Of a stretch of DNA of 38,458 nucleotides, positions 25,659 to 33,468 are shown in pieces. The notes below the pieces were generated by a model, which was not told the DNA's origin, ran no database searches, and saw only the letters and a program-made list of their open reading frames with translations. Positions within the stretch are counted from its first letter, which is position 1. Every line of letters starts with the position of its first letter. Made by a program: the position numbers and the translations under genes. The stretch lies in the NCBI GenBank assembly GCA_013001965.1, contig JABDLA010000091.1, positions 1 through 38,458 on the forward strand. The letters are read 5' to 3'. The DNA comes from Flavobacteriaceae bacterium (GTDB lineage: Bacteria > Bacteroidota > Bacteroidia > Flavobacteriales > Flavobacteriaceae).

Positions 25659-26939
25659 TTACCCTTTTAATTTGTTTTTAATCCCCCTGAGAAAATAACT
25701 TCCTGACTTGTAGAAGAACCAGATAAAATAGGCATAGTAAATGTATCTAACTGCCGATCTTAAATAATATTCAAAGCTATAAAACAAAAATAGTGATAAT
25801 AATAGTACAAGAACAAATGAAATACCTCTTTGATTCGCTACCAAATAGTTTCGAATTATCCTTTCAAAGTGGGCAAAAATTAAGCCCAGGATCAAGAAAA
25901 ACAGGGAGGTGAAGGTGATTCCCATATTAAATACTTGTCCGTGCAATGTAAAAGGTGCGAATGGATTTAGTCGCAAGTCCGGGGCATATTTATACCATCC
26001 TATCATGCCTCCCGGCAGAGGATTGAGGCTGATATAGATAATGTACCAGTCCTGAGCGGCCTCATTTATAGTTCCTATGGTTGCGAAGAATCCAAAGATA
26101 AATGTATAATAGGTATTAAAGCCTATCGAATTTCTTATTCCAGATTCCGAATCAAAAATTGAGGCAAAATAGGGGATTAAGCCATGGTCATCCAAGGTTC
26201 GTAGAGACAATACAAAGGACATGAATATAAAGGCAAATATCAACTGAATGAAAAACCTGATTTTGTTTTTTAGCGTATTCCCCGAAGTTTGAAATACCAC
26301 CAAAAGATAGATCAACAGCAGTAAAAAGGTAACCCGGGATCCGGTACTCATGGTGAGAAGTAAAACAATGATGAAATACAGAACGCTTTTAAACCTGCTC
26401 TTTGAATACAAAAGGCCTAGAAAAATAGATACTAAAAACGAGAGGATTTTGGCGATTGAGATCAAGACCTTATAATCAAAATCAGGGATATATCGGCCTC
26501 TAATAAATATCCCTTTCCCATAGGTCAGGACATAACAAAATGTAATGATCATCACAAGTGCTGAAGCCGTACTTAACAAGTGTTTAGGCAGAATGTATTT
26601 TCGAAATAAGGTGTAATCCAGTTTGCTATTAAAAACCCGCTTGTTCTTTCGTTTGGACAAATCATAAAAAATTATACAACCCACCAAAAAACAAATATTG
26701 GCTAGCATATAAAATTTTAGGACATAAAGAAAACTCTCATTGGAGACCCTGTCTAGATTGTAAAAGGAAAACTTATCGTCATAGAAATAAAAATATAAGA
26801 CGGTAAGGATCAGGATTAAATAATTGAATATGAGGTAAATATAAATTGGACTTAATATCAAATACTTATAAATTCTTGTGACTATTCCTGTAAGGAACAA
26901 CATGAACAAGGCTATTGATATAAGTATGAAAAGTTCCAT
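25659..26939 (-). CDS. Polysaccharide repeat-unit polymerase (Wzy-like)
   Basis: A 426-residue protein with about twelve hydrophobic helices and one larger outer loop near residues 255-330 containing SIGFNTYYTFIFGFFATIG and PLPGGMIGWYKYAPDLRLNP. This architecture, low sequence complexity and position between a sulfotransferase and glycosyltransferases fit an O-antigen/oligosaccharide repeat-unit polymerase (Wzy). Wzy proteins are poorly conserved, so the call rests on topology and context. It is clearly more AT-rich than the housekeeping genes, as is usual for such genes. It is 14 bases downstream of the sulfotransferase gene. Confidence 0.8.
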   Translation of the reverse strand: MELFILISIALFMLFLTGIVTRIYKYLILSPIYIYLIFNYLILILTVLYFYFYDDKFSFYNLDRVSNESFLYVLKFYMLANICFLVGCIIFYDLSKRKNKRVFNSKLDYTLFRKYILPKHLLSTASALVMIITFCYVLTYGKGIFIRGRYIPDFDYKVLISIAKILSFLVSIFLGLLYSKSRFKSVLYFIIVLLLTMSTGSRVTFLLLLIYLLVVFQTSGNTLKNKIRFFIQLIFAFIFMSFVLSLRTLDDHGLIPYFASIFDSESGIRNSIGFNTYYTFIFGFFATIGTINEAAQDWYIIYISLNPLPGGMIGWYKYAPDLRLNPFAPFTLHGQVFNMGITFTSLFFLILGLIFAHFERIIRNYLVANQRGISFVLVLLLSLFLFYSFEYYLRSAVRYIYYAYFIWFFYKSGSYFLRGIKNKLKG

Positions 26940-26953
26940 TTATAAGATTACAT

Positions 26954-27781
26954 TTACCATTGATCGTTTTTTTCGTAGCCCAGTTTTATCAACATTTTTC
27001 CGCCATATTTTTTAAAGACATCTTTGGCATTGTCGTTAAATTTATTCTTCCAATCTCCGGATATTCCTTTTCTTAAAAAACTACTGGTATCTTCCTCCCC
27101 CTTATTGCGTTGAGTTTGACTCTCAAAAGAATACTTATGAACCACTTCTTTCAGTTTATTTTCATCGATCTCTACATTAAAGAAGTCGGCGAATAGTTGA
27201 CGCAATGTCCCTTCGGTATCGTTTAAAAGGTCCTCATACTTTAACAGGTAGATATTAGAATTATTCTTGTCGTATTCATTATTCCATTGCGAATTAAAGG
27301 ACTCCCAATTCCCGGGAAAATTAAAATAATGACTTTTAGGTGGTGTATGTGTAAATGAATATTCGATATACTCCGGTAAATTGTTTGTTATGTCTTCATA
27401 ATTATCGAATTTCAGATTTTTCCGGGTATAGGTCACTGTTTTGGGGTCTAATTTATTCTTATTACTCCATATGAGTTGATGGTAATAAAAAGATACGCAC
27501 ACATCCCGACCATCTCTAACCAACCATAGTATTTTTTTATTTTTGTGAATGACGTATTTCGGTTGGTAATGGCTGTGATAAACCGATCGTCTTAATATAG
27601 GGAATCTATTTCTTGGAAAAGGAATGTCAAGATATGTTGCAACCAACTGTCCTAGCCATGAACCGCCTGATTTAGGGTATTCAACGATAAGTATTGAATC
27701 ATTTAAAAAGGTCAGGCTGTTTACAAATAATAAACGCGTTGCCTGTTCCAGTTTTCCCTTTATTGTTTTAAACAATATCAT
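26954..27781 (-). CDS. PAPS-dependent sulfotransferase
   Basis: Transfers sulfate from PAPS to a hydroxyl, most likely on a sugar of the locus's repeat unit. The 275-residue protein carries the three hallmarks of the Sulfotransfer_1 family: the 5'-phosphosulfate loop YPKSGGSWL (35-43), the 3'-phosphate motif RDGRDVCVS (89-97), and the C-terminal RKGISGDWKNKF (237-248). YEDLL (182-186) is also typical. All key residues are present and there is no signal peptide, so it acts in the cytoplasm, where PAPS is. The gene lies between flippase and polymerase genes (7 and 14 bases apart), implying that lipid-linked units are sulfated before export. The cysN-D-C and cysQ genes nearby supply and clear its cofactor. 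Confidence 0.93.
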   Translation of the reverse strand: MILFKTIKGKLEQATRLLFVNSLTFLNDSILIVEYPKSGGSWLGQLVATYLDIPFPRNRFPILRRSVYHSHYQPKYVIHKNKKILWLVRDGRDVCVSFYYHQLIWSNKNKLDPKTVTYTRKNLKFDNYEDITNNLPEYIEYSFTHTPPKSHYFNFPGNWESFNSQWNNEYDKNNSNIYLLKYEDLLNDTEGTLRQLFADFFNVEIDENKLKEVVHKYSFESQTQRNKGEEDTSSFLRKGISGDWKNKFNDNAKDVFKKYGGKMLIKLGYEKNDQW

Positions 27782-27788
27782 TTAATAA

Positions 27789-29090
27789 TTATACAATAAA
27801 AGAATTAATTTTTAAGGCTTTTTTAATATAAATATGAGATATGAAAAACATGCAGAGAAAGGCAAAACTTGTGGCAATCGCAGCCCCGTTAATGCCATAG
27901 GCCTGGATTAAAAAATAGTTCAACACCAAATTTAAAATCAGTGTTCCGAACATGATCCTGCTATAGGCTTTCTGATGTCCTGTCATTTGCAAAATATCAC
28001 TCACGGGGCCAAATAAGCTTATCGCTATTTTTCCCAAACAAAGCACCATTAATGCAAATATGCCTGTGAAATAGACTTCGCCAAGAAATCCAAGAACGGG
28101 TCGGTGAAAAATTAAGATCCCCAGAAAAATCAATAGCCCTGAATAAAATGTGGTTCGTACAGAAAACCGTATGTTCTTCTGTAATAAATTATAATCTTTT
28201 CTGTGAAATGAATCTGATATTTTCGGAGCGACAATCGAGTTAATCGCCTCATAACTAAAGGTGATGACAATGGCTATTTTGGTCACGATATCATAAATAC
28301 CAATATTAACTTCGGTCTCAAATATTCCTAATAAGATTTTATCAGACCATAGCAACAAAACATAAAAATAGGTGGAAGACATTAACGGAATGGTTTCACT
28401 TACATAGGTTCTGATGGTACTTATATTGGGCATCTTAACTTCTTCTTTTCTCAGTCTGAAAATAATCACACAAGACACTAAAAAAATGAGGGCTACGGCA
28501 TAAAAATGACTCTCCATAATCAAATTGTCTTCACTTACAATAAGCAGTGGAATTAACAAAAGCAGAACCAGGGTCACAAAAAATCTTGAAAAGAAAATAA
28601 AAAATGAATAGAGGCCATTCTGTCTTACACCTCGCAGTACGCCCGAATTGATCATTATAATCACCCAGAATGGTACAGAAAGAACTGTCCACTTCAGGTA
28701 ATTTGTAAACTGAGGTTTATTAAAGATCTCAGTTGCGATGTATTCAGCAAAGAAGTAAATGAGTGCAATAAGCGCACAGGAAAAAACAAAGGCGATGCCA
28801 ATGCTGATATAATAAAAGGAAAAACCAACAGCATTCGATTCATAGGCTGAGAACTTCTTCGTCAGGTGAATATCAAATCCCATCTTTCCGTAAACAACAA
28901 GAATCGAGAATACGGTTAAACTTAAAGCCACAAAGCCATAAACACTTTCGCCATATTGCTTAATAACGTAAAAGGAAAAGCCATATGCGATTAAAAAACC
29001 TAATATCCTAAAGATTAAAAAATGGCTGCTTTTAAAGAGAATTTCCCTGTAATCTTTATCTCGCGAAATTTTCTTTAACAATTTGTTCAT
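27789..29090 (-). CDS. Polysaccharide flippase (Wzx-like, MOP superfamily)
   Basis: Moves undecaprenyl-linked repeat units across the inner membrane. The 433-residue protein has about twelve to fourteen transmembrane segments with the polysaccharide-synthesis flippase pattern: an amphipathic N-terminus, FRILGFLIAYGFSFYVIKQY (a helix near 29-48), then GESVYGFVALSLTVFS. Also typical are GIYDIVTKIAIVITF near 265 and NLVLNYFLIQAYGINGAAIA near the C-terminus. It is the first gene of the flippase-sulfotransferase-polymerase-GT-GT-ligase run. A purine-rich GGAG lies about 12 bases before the ATG, inside a 6-bp inverted repeat (29099-29104 with 29117-29122), which could affect its translation. Confidence 0.9.
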   Translation of the reverse strand: MNKLLKKISRDKDYREILFKSSHFLIFRILGFLIAYGFSFYVIKQYGESVYGFVALSLTVFSILVVYGKMGFDIHLTKKFSAYESNAVGFSFYYISIGIAFVFSCALIALIYFFAEYIATEIFNKPQFTNYLKWTVLSVPFWVIIMINSGVLRGVRQNGLYSFFIFFSRFFVTLVLLLLIPLLIVSEDNLIMESHFYAVALIFLVSCVIIFRLRKEEVKMPNISTIRTYVSETIPLMSSTYFYVLLLWSDKILLGIFETEVNIGIYDIVTKIAIVITFSYEAINSIVAPKISDSFHRKDYNLLQKNIRFSVRTTFYSGLLIFLGILIFHRPVLGFLGEVYFTGIFALMVLCLGKIAISLFGPVSDILQMTGHQKAYSRIMFGTLILNLVLNYFLIQAYGINGAAIATSFAFLCMFFISHIYIKKALKINSFIV

Positions 29091-29129
29091 CTAACATTAT
29101 CACTCCTTTATAAAACAGTGATTAGGGCA

Positions 29130-29654
29130 CTATTTGTATTTAGAGTATCTATTTATAATTCTTGCGTTTAAGCTTTCAGATGAACTTATGGTATCATTTG
29201 CAGCAATTAGAATAGATTTTGAATCTAGATGAAAATATTCGACTAAGGCCGAATCTTGGATGATAATCCTGTCATCATTAATATTTAAGACTATTTTTTC
29301 TAAATCTATAGCGCATTCGGCATCAAAAACAATTTCAAACTCATTTGGAATATTATATTCAGGCAAAATAAAAGTAAGTCTTTGTTTCATTTTTGGTCTG
29401 CCTGTAATTTTATTAGCTAAAACGGATTGTTCACCAAAATCATCTCGAAAAATTAATTTGGGCTGTATATCATTTTTTATAACACCATCAATATAAATCC
29501 TTAATTTATTATTAAGATCAGTCTGGTCAACAATTACATTTTCAATCGATTCTTTGGGGTTGTTTTCTACAGGAACTTCAGCATCTGTTTTTTTAGATTC
29601 CTTGCATGAAAGAACTATAATTAATAAGCTTAATAGTATTACTGTTTTTTTCAT
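29130..29654 (-). CDS. Hypothetical lipoprotein of the polysaccharide locus
   Basis: A 174-residue protein with a lipoprotein signal peptide (MKKTVILLSLLIIVLSC, lipidation at Cys17), a short acidic linker to about residue 40, and one predicted beta-rich domain. I do not recognise the family. The part IVFDAECAIDLEKIVLNIND followed by DRIIIQ has alternating strands that recall the beta-sandwich modules attached to some glycan-assembly membrane proteins, but this is a weak resemblance. It lies between cysN (70-base gap) and the flippase (39-base gap), so a role in export or retention of the polysaccharide at the periplasm or outer membrane is a guess. Confidence 0.72.
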   Translation of the reverse strand: MKKTVILLSLLIIVLSCKESKKTDAEVPVENNPKESIENVIVDQTDLNNKLRIYIDGVIKNDIQPKLIFRDDFGEQSVLANKITGRPKMKQRLTFILPEYNIPNEFEIVFDAECAIDLEKIVLNINDDRIIIQDSALVEYFHLDSKSILIAANDTISSSESLNARIINRYSKYK

Positions 29655-29724
29655 ATAATTAATTTTATTATTTCATGTATGTTATACAAACCCTGGGGAA
29701 AGTATTAATAATTTTCTCAATAAA

Positions 29725-30978
29725 TTAAACAATCATGCCGGCCGCAACAGTCTCATTAGTTGTGTCATCTATTAATATAATACTCCCAGTGGTTCTGTTT
29801 TCTCTATACGAATCGATCATTAATGGCTTAGTGGTGCGAATTTTTACTTTTGAAATATCGTTCATCCGCAATTCCTTATCCTCAACATTTCTTTTAAATG
29901 TATTAATGTCGAACTTATAAACCACTTCCTTTATCATGGCTTTTTGCTCATTTGTTGTATGTCGAATGCTATATTTTGCACGCGGCCTTGACGGATTGTC
30001 ATGCAGCCAGCACAGCATCATTTCAAGATCTTGAGTTGCTTCAGGTTTATTGTTCGATCGAACAATCATATCGCCTCGGCTAATATCGATATCATCTTCT
30101 AATGCCATCGAAATGGACATGGGTGCATAGGCTTCTTTCAGCTCCTCTTCGTAGGTATCGATGCTTTTTATTATTGAAGTAAATCCCGAAGGAAGCACCA
30201 TGACCTCATCTCCAACTCTGAATATGCCACTTGAAATTCGTCCGGCATAACCTCTATAATCACGATGTGAATCATTTTGTGGTCGTAATACCGTCTGAAC
30301 CGGAAAACGTGCATCAATCTTATTGATGTCACTGCTTATGTGCATAGTTTCCAAAGTGTGTAACAAAGGGGCACCCTGGTACCAATTCATGTTGGTCGAT
30401 CGGTTCACAACATTGTCTCCATCCAAAGCACTTATAGGAATGAATCGTATGTCCTTTACCAACAGCTTTGATGAAAATTCTTCAAACTGATCAATTACTT
30501 TACTGTAGGCGTGCTCTTCATAATCAACCAGATCCATTTTATTGATACAAACAATAATATGTGGAATTTGCAATAAGGAAGCGATAAAGGCATGACGTCT
30601 TGTTTGTTCAATAACACCATATCTCGCATCAACTAAAATAATTGCTGCGTTGGCCGTTGAAGCTCCGGTGACCATGTTTCTGGTATACTGAATATGCCCA
30701 GGTGTATCGGCTATAATAAATTTGCGTTTGGGTGTAGTAAAGTATCTGTAAGCAACATCAATGGTGATCCCTTGTTCCCGTTCATCGCGCAGGCCGTCGG
30801 TAAAAAGTGCAAGATCAACTCCTTCGTGGCCCTTTTTCTTGCTCGTACTTTCTATGGCCTGCAATTGATCTTCAAATATCGACTTGGAATCGTACAATAG
30901 GCGGCCTATTAGGGTGCTTTTCCCGTCGTCAACACTTCCGGCTGTTGTAAATCTTAATAATTGGTTATTATCCAGCAT
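29725..30978 (-). CDS. cysN: Sulfate adenylyltransferase, GTPase subunit
   Basis: With CysD, makes adenylyl sulfate (APS) from ATP and sulfate, driven by GTP hydrolysis. From the ATG at 30978 it is 417 residues, with the G1 loop GSVDDGKS (14-21), DTPGH (91-95) and NKMD (146-149), followed by two beta-barrel domains. There is no fused CysC kinase; cysC is separate here. The open frame extends 42 codons further upstream, but that part lies inside the cysD gene and reads as an Arg/Lys-rich, non-homologous shadow, so the MLDNNQLLRF start 19 bases after cysD is chosen. It sits in a cysC-cysD-cysN operon. Confidence 0.95.
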   Translation of the reverse strand: MLDNNQLLRFTTAGSVDDGKSTLIGRLLYDSKSIFEDQLQAIESTSKKKGHEGVDLALFTDGLRDEREQGITIDVAYRYFTTPKRKFIIADTPGHIQYTRNMVTGASTANAAIILVDARYGVIEQTRRHAFIASLLQIPHIIVCINKMDLVDYEEHAYSKVIDQFEEFSSKLLVKDIRFIPISALDGDNVVNRSTNMNWYQGAPLLHTLETMHISSDINKIDARFPVQTVLRPQNDSHRDYRGYAGRISSGIFRVGDEVMVLPSGFTSIIKSIDTYEEELKEAYAPMSISMALEDDIDISRGDMIVRSNNKPEATQDLEMMLCWLHDNPSRPRAKYSIRHTTNEQKAMIKEVVYKFDINTFKRNVEDKELRMNDISKVKIRTTKPLMIDSYRENRTTGSIILIDDTTNETVAAGMIV

Positions 30979-30997
30979 TCTATTTTTTCTAAATTTT

Positions 30998-31903
30998 CTA
31001 AAAATAACCTTGGCGTTTACGGTCTTCCATTGCGGTCTCTGAACGTTTATCGTCGCTTCTGTTGCCGCGCTCTGTTTGACGCATGGCTGAGACCTCCTGA
31101 GCAATTTTTGTTACAGTATCGGCCTCTGATTCAATACCGCCTGTAATAGTGATATCCCCCAAGGTTCTAAAACGTACTTTTTTGGTGGTTATTTCCTCAT
31201 TCTCTTCAAGAACCAGAAACTCCGAATATGGGATCCAGGAATTATTGCGCCAAACCACTTTTCGCTCATGCGCATAATACAGTGATGGAATTTCTATGTT
31301 CTCACGTTTGATATAATTCCAAACATCCATTTCTGTCCAGTTACTAATAGGGAAAACCCTAAAATGTTCACCTTCAAAATGCTTTCCATTAAACAAATTC
31401 CATAGTTCAGGCCTTTGATTTTTCGGGTCCCATTGTCCAAAATCATCCCGGTGCGAAAAAAACCGTTCTTTGGCTCTTGCTTTTTCTTCATCACGTCTCC
31501 CGCCACCAATTGCACAATCAACTTTGTATTTTTCAATAGCATCCAAAAGCGTTGTTATCTGAAGTGAGTTTCGGGTTGCATTTTTTCCTTTTTCCTCCGC
31601 AACACGGCCGTCATCAATTGAATCCTGAACAGATCCAACGATCAAATTGACGCCCAATTCAGAAATAAGTTTATCTCTGAAATCAATGGTTTCAGGAAAA
31701 TTATGCCCAGTATCGACATGCATTAAAGCAAATGGAATCCTTGACGGGTAAAAGGCCTTTCTCGCCAAGTGCGTTACTACAATGGAATCTTTCCCTCCTG
31801 AAAATAAAATAACAGGATTCTGAAATTGTGCCCATACCTCACGTAATATGAAGACCGCTTCACTTTCTAATTCATCTAAGTAGTTTAAGTAATATTTACT
31901 CAT
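30998..31903 (-). CDS. cysD: Sulfate adenylyltransferase, catalytic subunit
   Basis: Catalytic partner of CysN in sulfate activation. The 301-residue protein has the PP-loop SGGKDS (35-40) that binds ATP pyrophosphate, then HVDTGHNFPET, GGGRRDEEKARAKER near 154-168, and the C-terminal RTERGNRSDDK-type tail (here QTERGNRSDDKR) ending MEDRKRQGYF, all typical. Length matches E. coli CysD (about 300). The start overlaps the end of cysC by 8 bases, so translation is probably coupled. Placed in a polysaccharide locus, it most likely serves PAPS production for sulfation. Confidence 0.97.
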   Translation of the reverse strand: MSKYYLNYLDELESEAVFILREVWAQFQNPVILFSGGKDSIVVTHLARKAFYPSRIPFALMHVDTGHNFPETIDFRDKLISELGVNLIVGSVQDSIDDGRVAEEKGKNATRNSLQITTLLDAIEKYKVDCAIGGGRRDEEKARAKERFFSHRDDFGQWDPKNQRPELWNLFNGKHFEGEHFRVFPISNWTEMDVWNYIKRENIEIPSLYYAHERKVVWRNNSWIPYSEFLVLEENEEITTKKVRFRTLGDITITGGIESEADTVTKIAQEVSAMRQTERGNRSDDKRSETAMEDRKRQGYF

Positions 31904-32504
31904 TTTTGAGGTTTAATCTTGGTTTGATATATGCGATAATCCTATCTACCGCCTGATCCACTGATTCTTTTTCCGTTTTAATTTCAATATCTGGATTATC
32001 AGGAGCTTCATATGGCGATGAAATCCCGGTCATATCCTTGATCAATCCCGCTCTGGCCTTTTCATATAAGCCTTTGACATCCCGTCGTTCACATTCGGCT
32101 AAGCTGGTGTTGACAAAAATTTCAACAAAGTTAACATCTTTGACAATATCGCGTATATTATCTCTGTCTTTTTTATAGGGCGATACAAAGGACGCAATCA
32201 CCACTAATCCGGCATCAATCATTAGATTCGCAACCTCGGCAATGCGCCTGATGTTTTCTGTACGGTCCTCAGCTGAAAAAGAAAGGTCCTTATTGATTCC
32301 ATTACGAACATTGTCACCATCAAGTGCATACGTTTTTATGTTGAGGGCATGCAACTCTTGTTCCAGCCGGTTGGCAATGGTCGATTTCCCCGATCCCGAT
32401 AGGCCGGTAAACCAGATCAATAATGAATTATGAGTGTTTGATTTTCTTCTGTCTGTTGCAGATACTTTATATGTATGCGGCTTGATATTCTCTTGCATGC
32501 TCAT
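31896..32504 (-). CDS. cysC: Adenylylsulfate kinase
   Basis: Phosphorylates APS to PAPS, the universal sulfate donor. From the ATG at 32504 it is 202 residues, with the P-loop GLSGSGKST (34-42), LDGDNVRNGINKDLSFS near 61-77, and the C-terminal GLIKDMTGISSPYEAPDNPD that closes over APS. All typical residues are present. A TTG six codons upstream (32522) is a possible but less likely start; AGAGAAG lies 5-11 bases before the chosen ATG. A second ATG is two codons later. This is the first gene of cysC-cysD-cysN, behind a candidate promoter and a dyad element. Confidence 0.95.
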   Translation of the reverse strand: MSMQENIKPHTYKVSATDRRKSNTHNSLLIWFTGLSGSGKSTIANRLEQELHALNIKTYALDGDNVRNGINKDLSFSAEDRTENIRRIAEVANLMIDAGLVVIASFVSPYKKDRDNIRDIVKDVNFVEIFVNTSLAECERRDVKGLYEKARAGLIKDMTGISSPYEAPDNPDIEIKTEKESVDQAVDRIIAYIKPRLNLKNE

Positions 32505-32531
32505 TTTAACTTCTCTAAACAATCGCTTTGC

Positions 32532-32552
32532 ATATAATCCGTCAGATTATAT
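32532..32552. promoter_or_regulatory. Dyad symmetry in the cysC leader, candidate operator
   Basis: ATATAATC (32532-32539) and GATTATAT (32545-32552) are perfect 8-base inverted half-sites around a 5-base spacer. It lies between the candidate transcription start (about 32572) and the cysC start codon, a normal place for a repressor site. Its AT-rich arms make a strong RNA hairpin unlikely and favour a DNA-binding protein. The regulator is not identifiable from the window. Confidence 0.5.
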
Positions 32553-32578
32553 ACTGTTTTTTAGAGGGATGAATTTTG

Positions 32579-32609
32579 CAAATTTCGTAAATTATTTGCC
32601 GAACTGCAA
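32579..32609 (-). promoter_or_regulatory. Candidate promoter for the cysC-cysD-cysN operon
   Basis: On the minus strand, TTG (complement of 32607-32609), a 20-base spacer and GAAATTTG (complement of 32579-32586), which has one mismatch to TAnnTTTG. The leader would be about 68 bases and would include the dyad at 32532-32552. The remaining sequence up to the cysQ stop at 32662 is AT-rich with nothing clear. Confidence 0.45.
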
Positions 32610-32661
32610 TATATATCGCTATTTCATGCTTTTCAAATAATCAATACTACCGCTTGCTTTT

Positions 32662-33468
32662 CTATTCTTTTGGTTTTACCAGAAAATACGGGTTAAGAAG
32701 ATTTTGTTTGTTATAGACCAGCGGTTCACCGGTCTCTTGTGAAATCACGTCAATCCCAACAGCATTACAAATGGCCTGTCCGGCAGCAGTATCCCATTCC
32801 CAGGTGGGTGCGAATCTTGGGTACATATCAGCCTGCCCATCGGCAACAAGACAGAATTTAAGTGAGCTCCCCTTTGAAACGATTTCAACTTGTAATCCTT
32901 TTGATTTTAGATCGTCAACAAAATTTAAGGTGTCCTCATTCATGTGTGATCGGCTGCCAACAACCTGAACACTATTGGTATCCGTTTCTTTTGGTAACAA
33001 TGGTTTCGATAACGCATAAACCTTATCAATAGATGAGGCATGTGAATCAACTTCCGCCTTAAATGCTTTGTTCTCTTCAACATTGGCGTAATAAAGTGTC
33101 TTTTCAGCCGGCACATAAATTACCCCACAAATTGGTTGCCCTTGTCGCACCAGCGCAATATTGACCGTAAATTCTCCATTGCGTTTTATAAATTCCTTGG
33201 TCCCATCAACCGGATCGACAACCCAGCAACTGTTCCAATGTTTCCTTTTTGAAAAGTCGATCTGCTTATTCTCCTCGCTGATGACCGGGATCTCAGTTAA
33301 AGCTAAATGACGATTGATTATGGTATTTGCTTTGAGGTCAGCTTCTGTTAGTGGTGATTGATCATCTTTGTATTCAATTTCAAAGGCCTGTTTATAAACA
33401 GACATAATTGCTTCGCCAGCTTCAAGACTCGCTAGTATGGCTTTTTCAAGTAGATCAATTGTTTTCAA
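32662..33468 (-). CDS. cysQ: 3'(2'),5'-bisphosphate nucleotidase
   Basis: Hydrolyses PAP, the by-product of sulfotransferases, to AMP and phosphate, relieving product inhibition. The 268-residue protein belongs to the lithium-sensitive inositol-monophosphatase superfamily: metal ligands in EE (65-66), DPVDGT (85-90) followed by KEFI, and WEWDTAAGQAI near 223-233. DPVDGTKEFI favours CysQ over inositol monophosphatases. It overlaps the end of fcl by 14 bases and is the last gene of gmd-fcl-cysQ, tying PAP removal to GDP-fucose synthesis at the level of transcription and translation. Confidence 0.95.
   Translation of the reverse strand: MKTIDLLEKAILASLEAGEAIMSVYKQAFEIEYKDDQSPLTEADLKANTIINRHLALTEIPVISEENKQIDFSKRKHWNSCWVVDPVDGTKEFIKRNGEFTVNIALVRQGQPICGVIYVPAEKTLYYANVEENKAFKAEVDSHASSIDKVYALSKPLLPKETDTNSVQVVGSRSHMNEDTLNFVDDLKSKGLQVEIVSKGSSLKFCLVADGQADMYPRFAPTWEWDTAAGQAICNAVGIDVISQETGEPLVYNKQNLLNPYFLVKPKE

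Noticed and set aside
29676-29688. Short dyad TGTAT-GTT-ATACA before the lipoprotein gene
   Set aside because: Five-base arms in AT-rich DNA are expected by chance, and no promoter boxes accompany it.
30979-31104. Upstream extension of the cysN reading frame by 42 codons
   Set aside because: It lies wholly within cysD, its Arg/Lys/Gln-rich sequence does not look like CysN, and the ATG at 30978 sits 19 bases after cysD and gives a normal CysN N-terminus.
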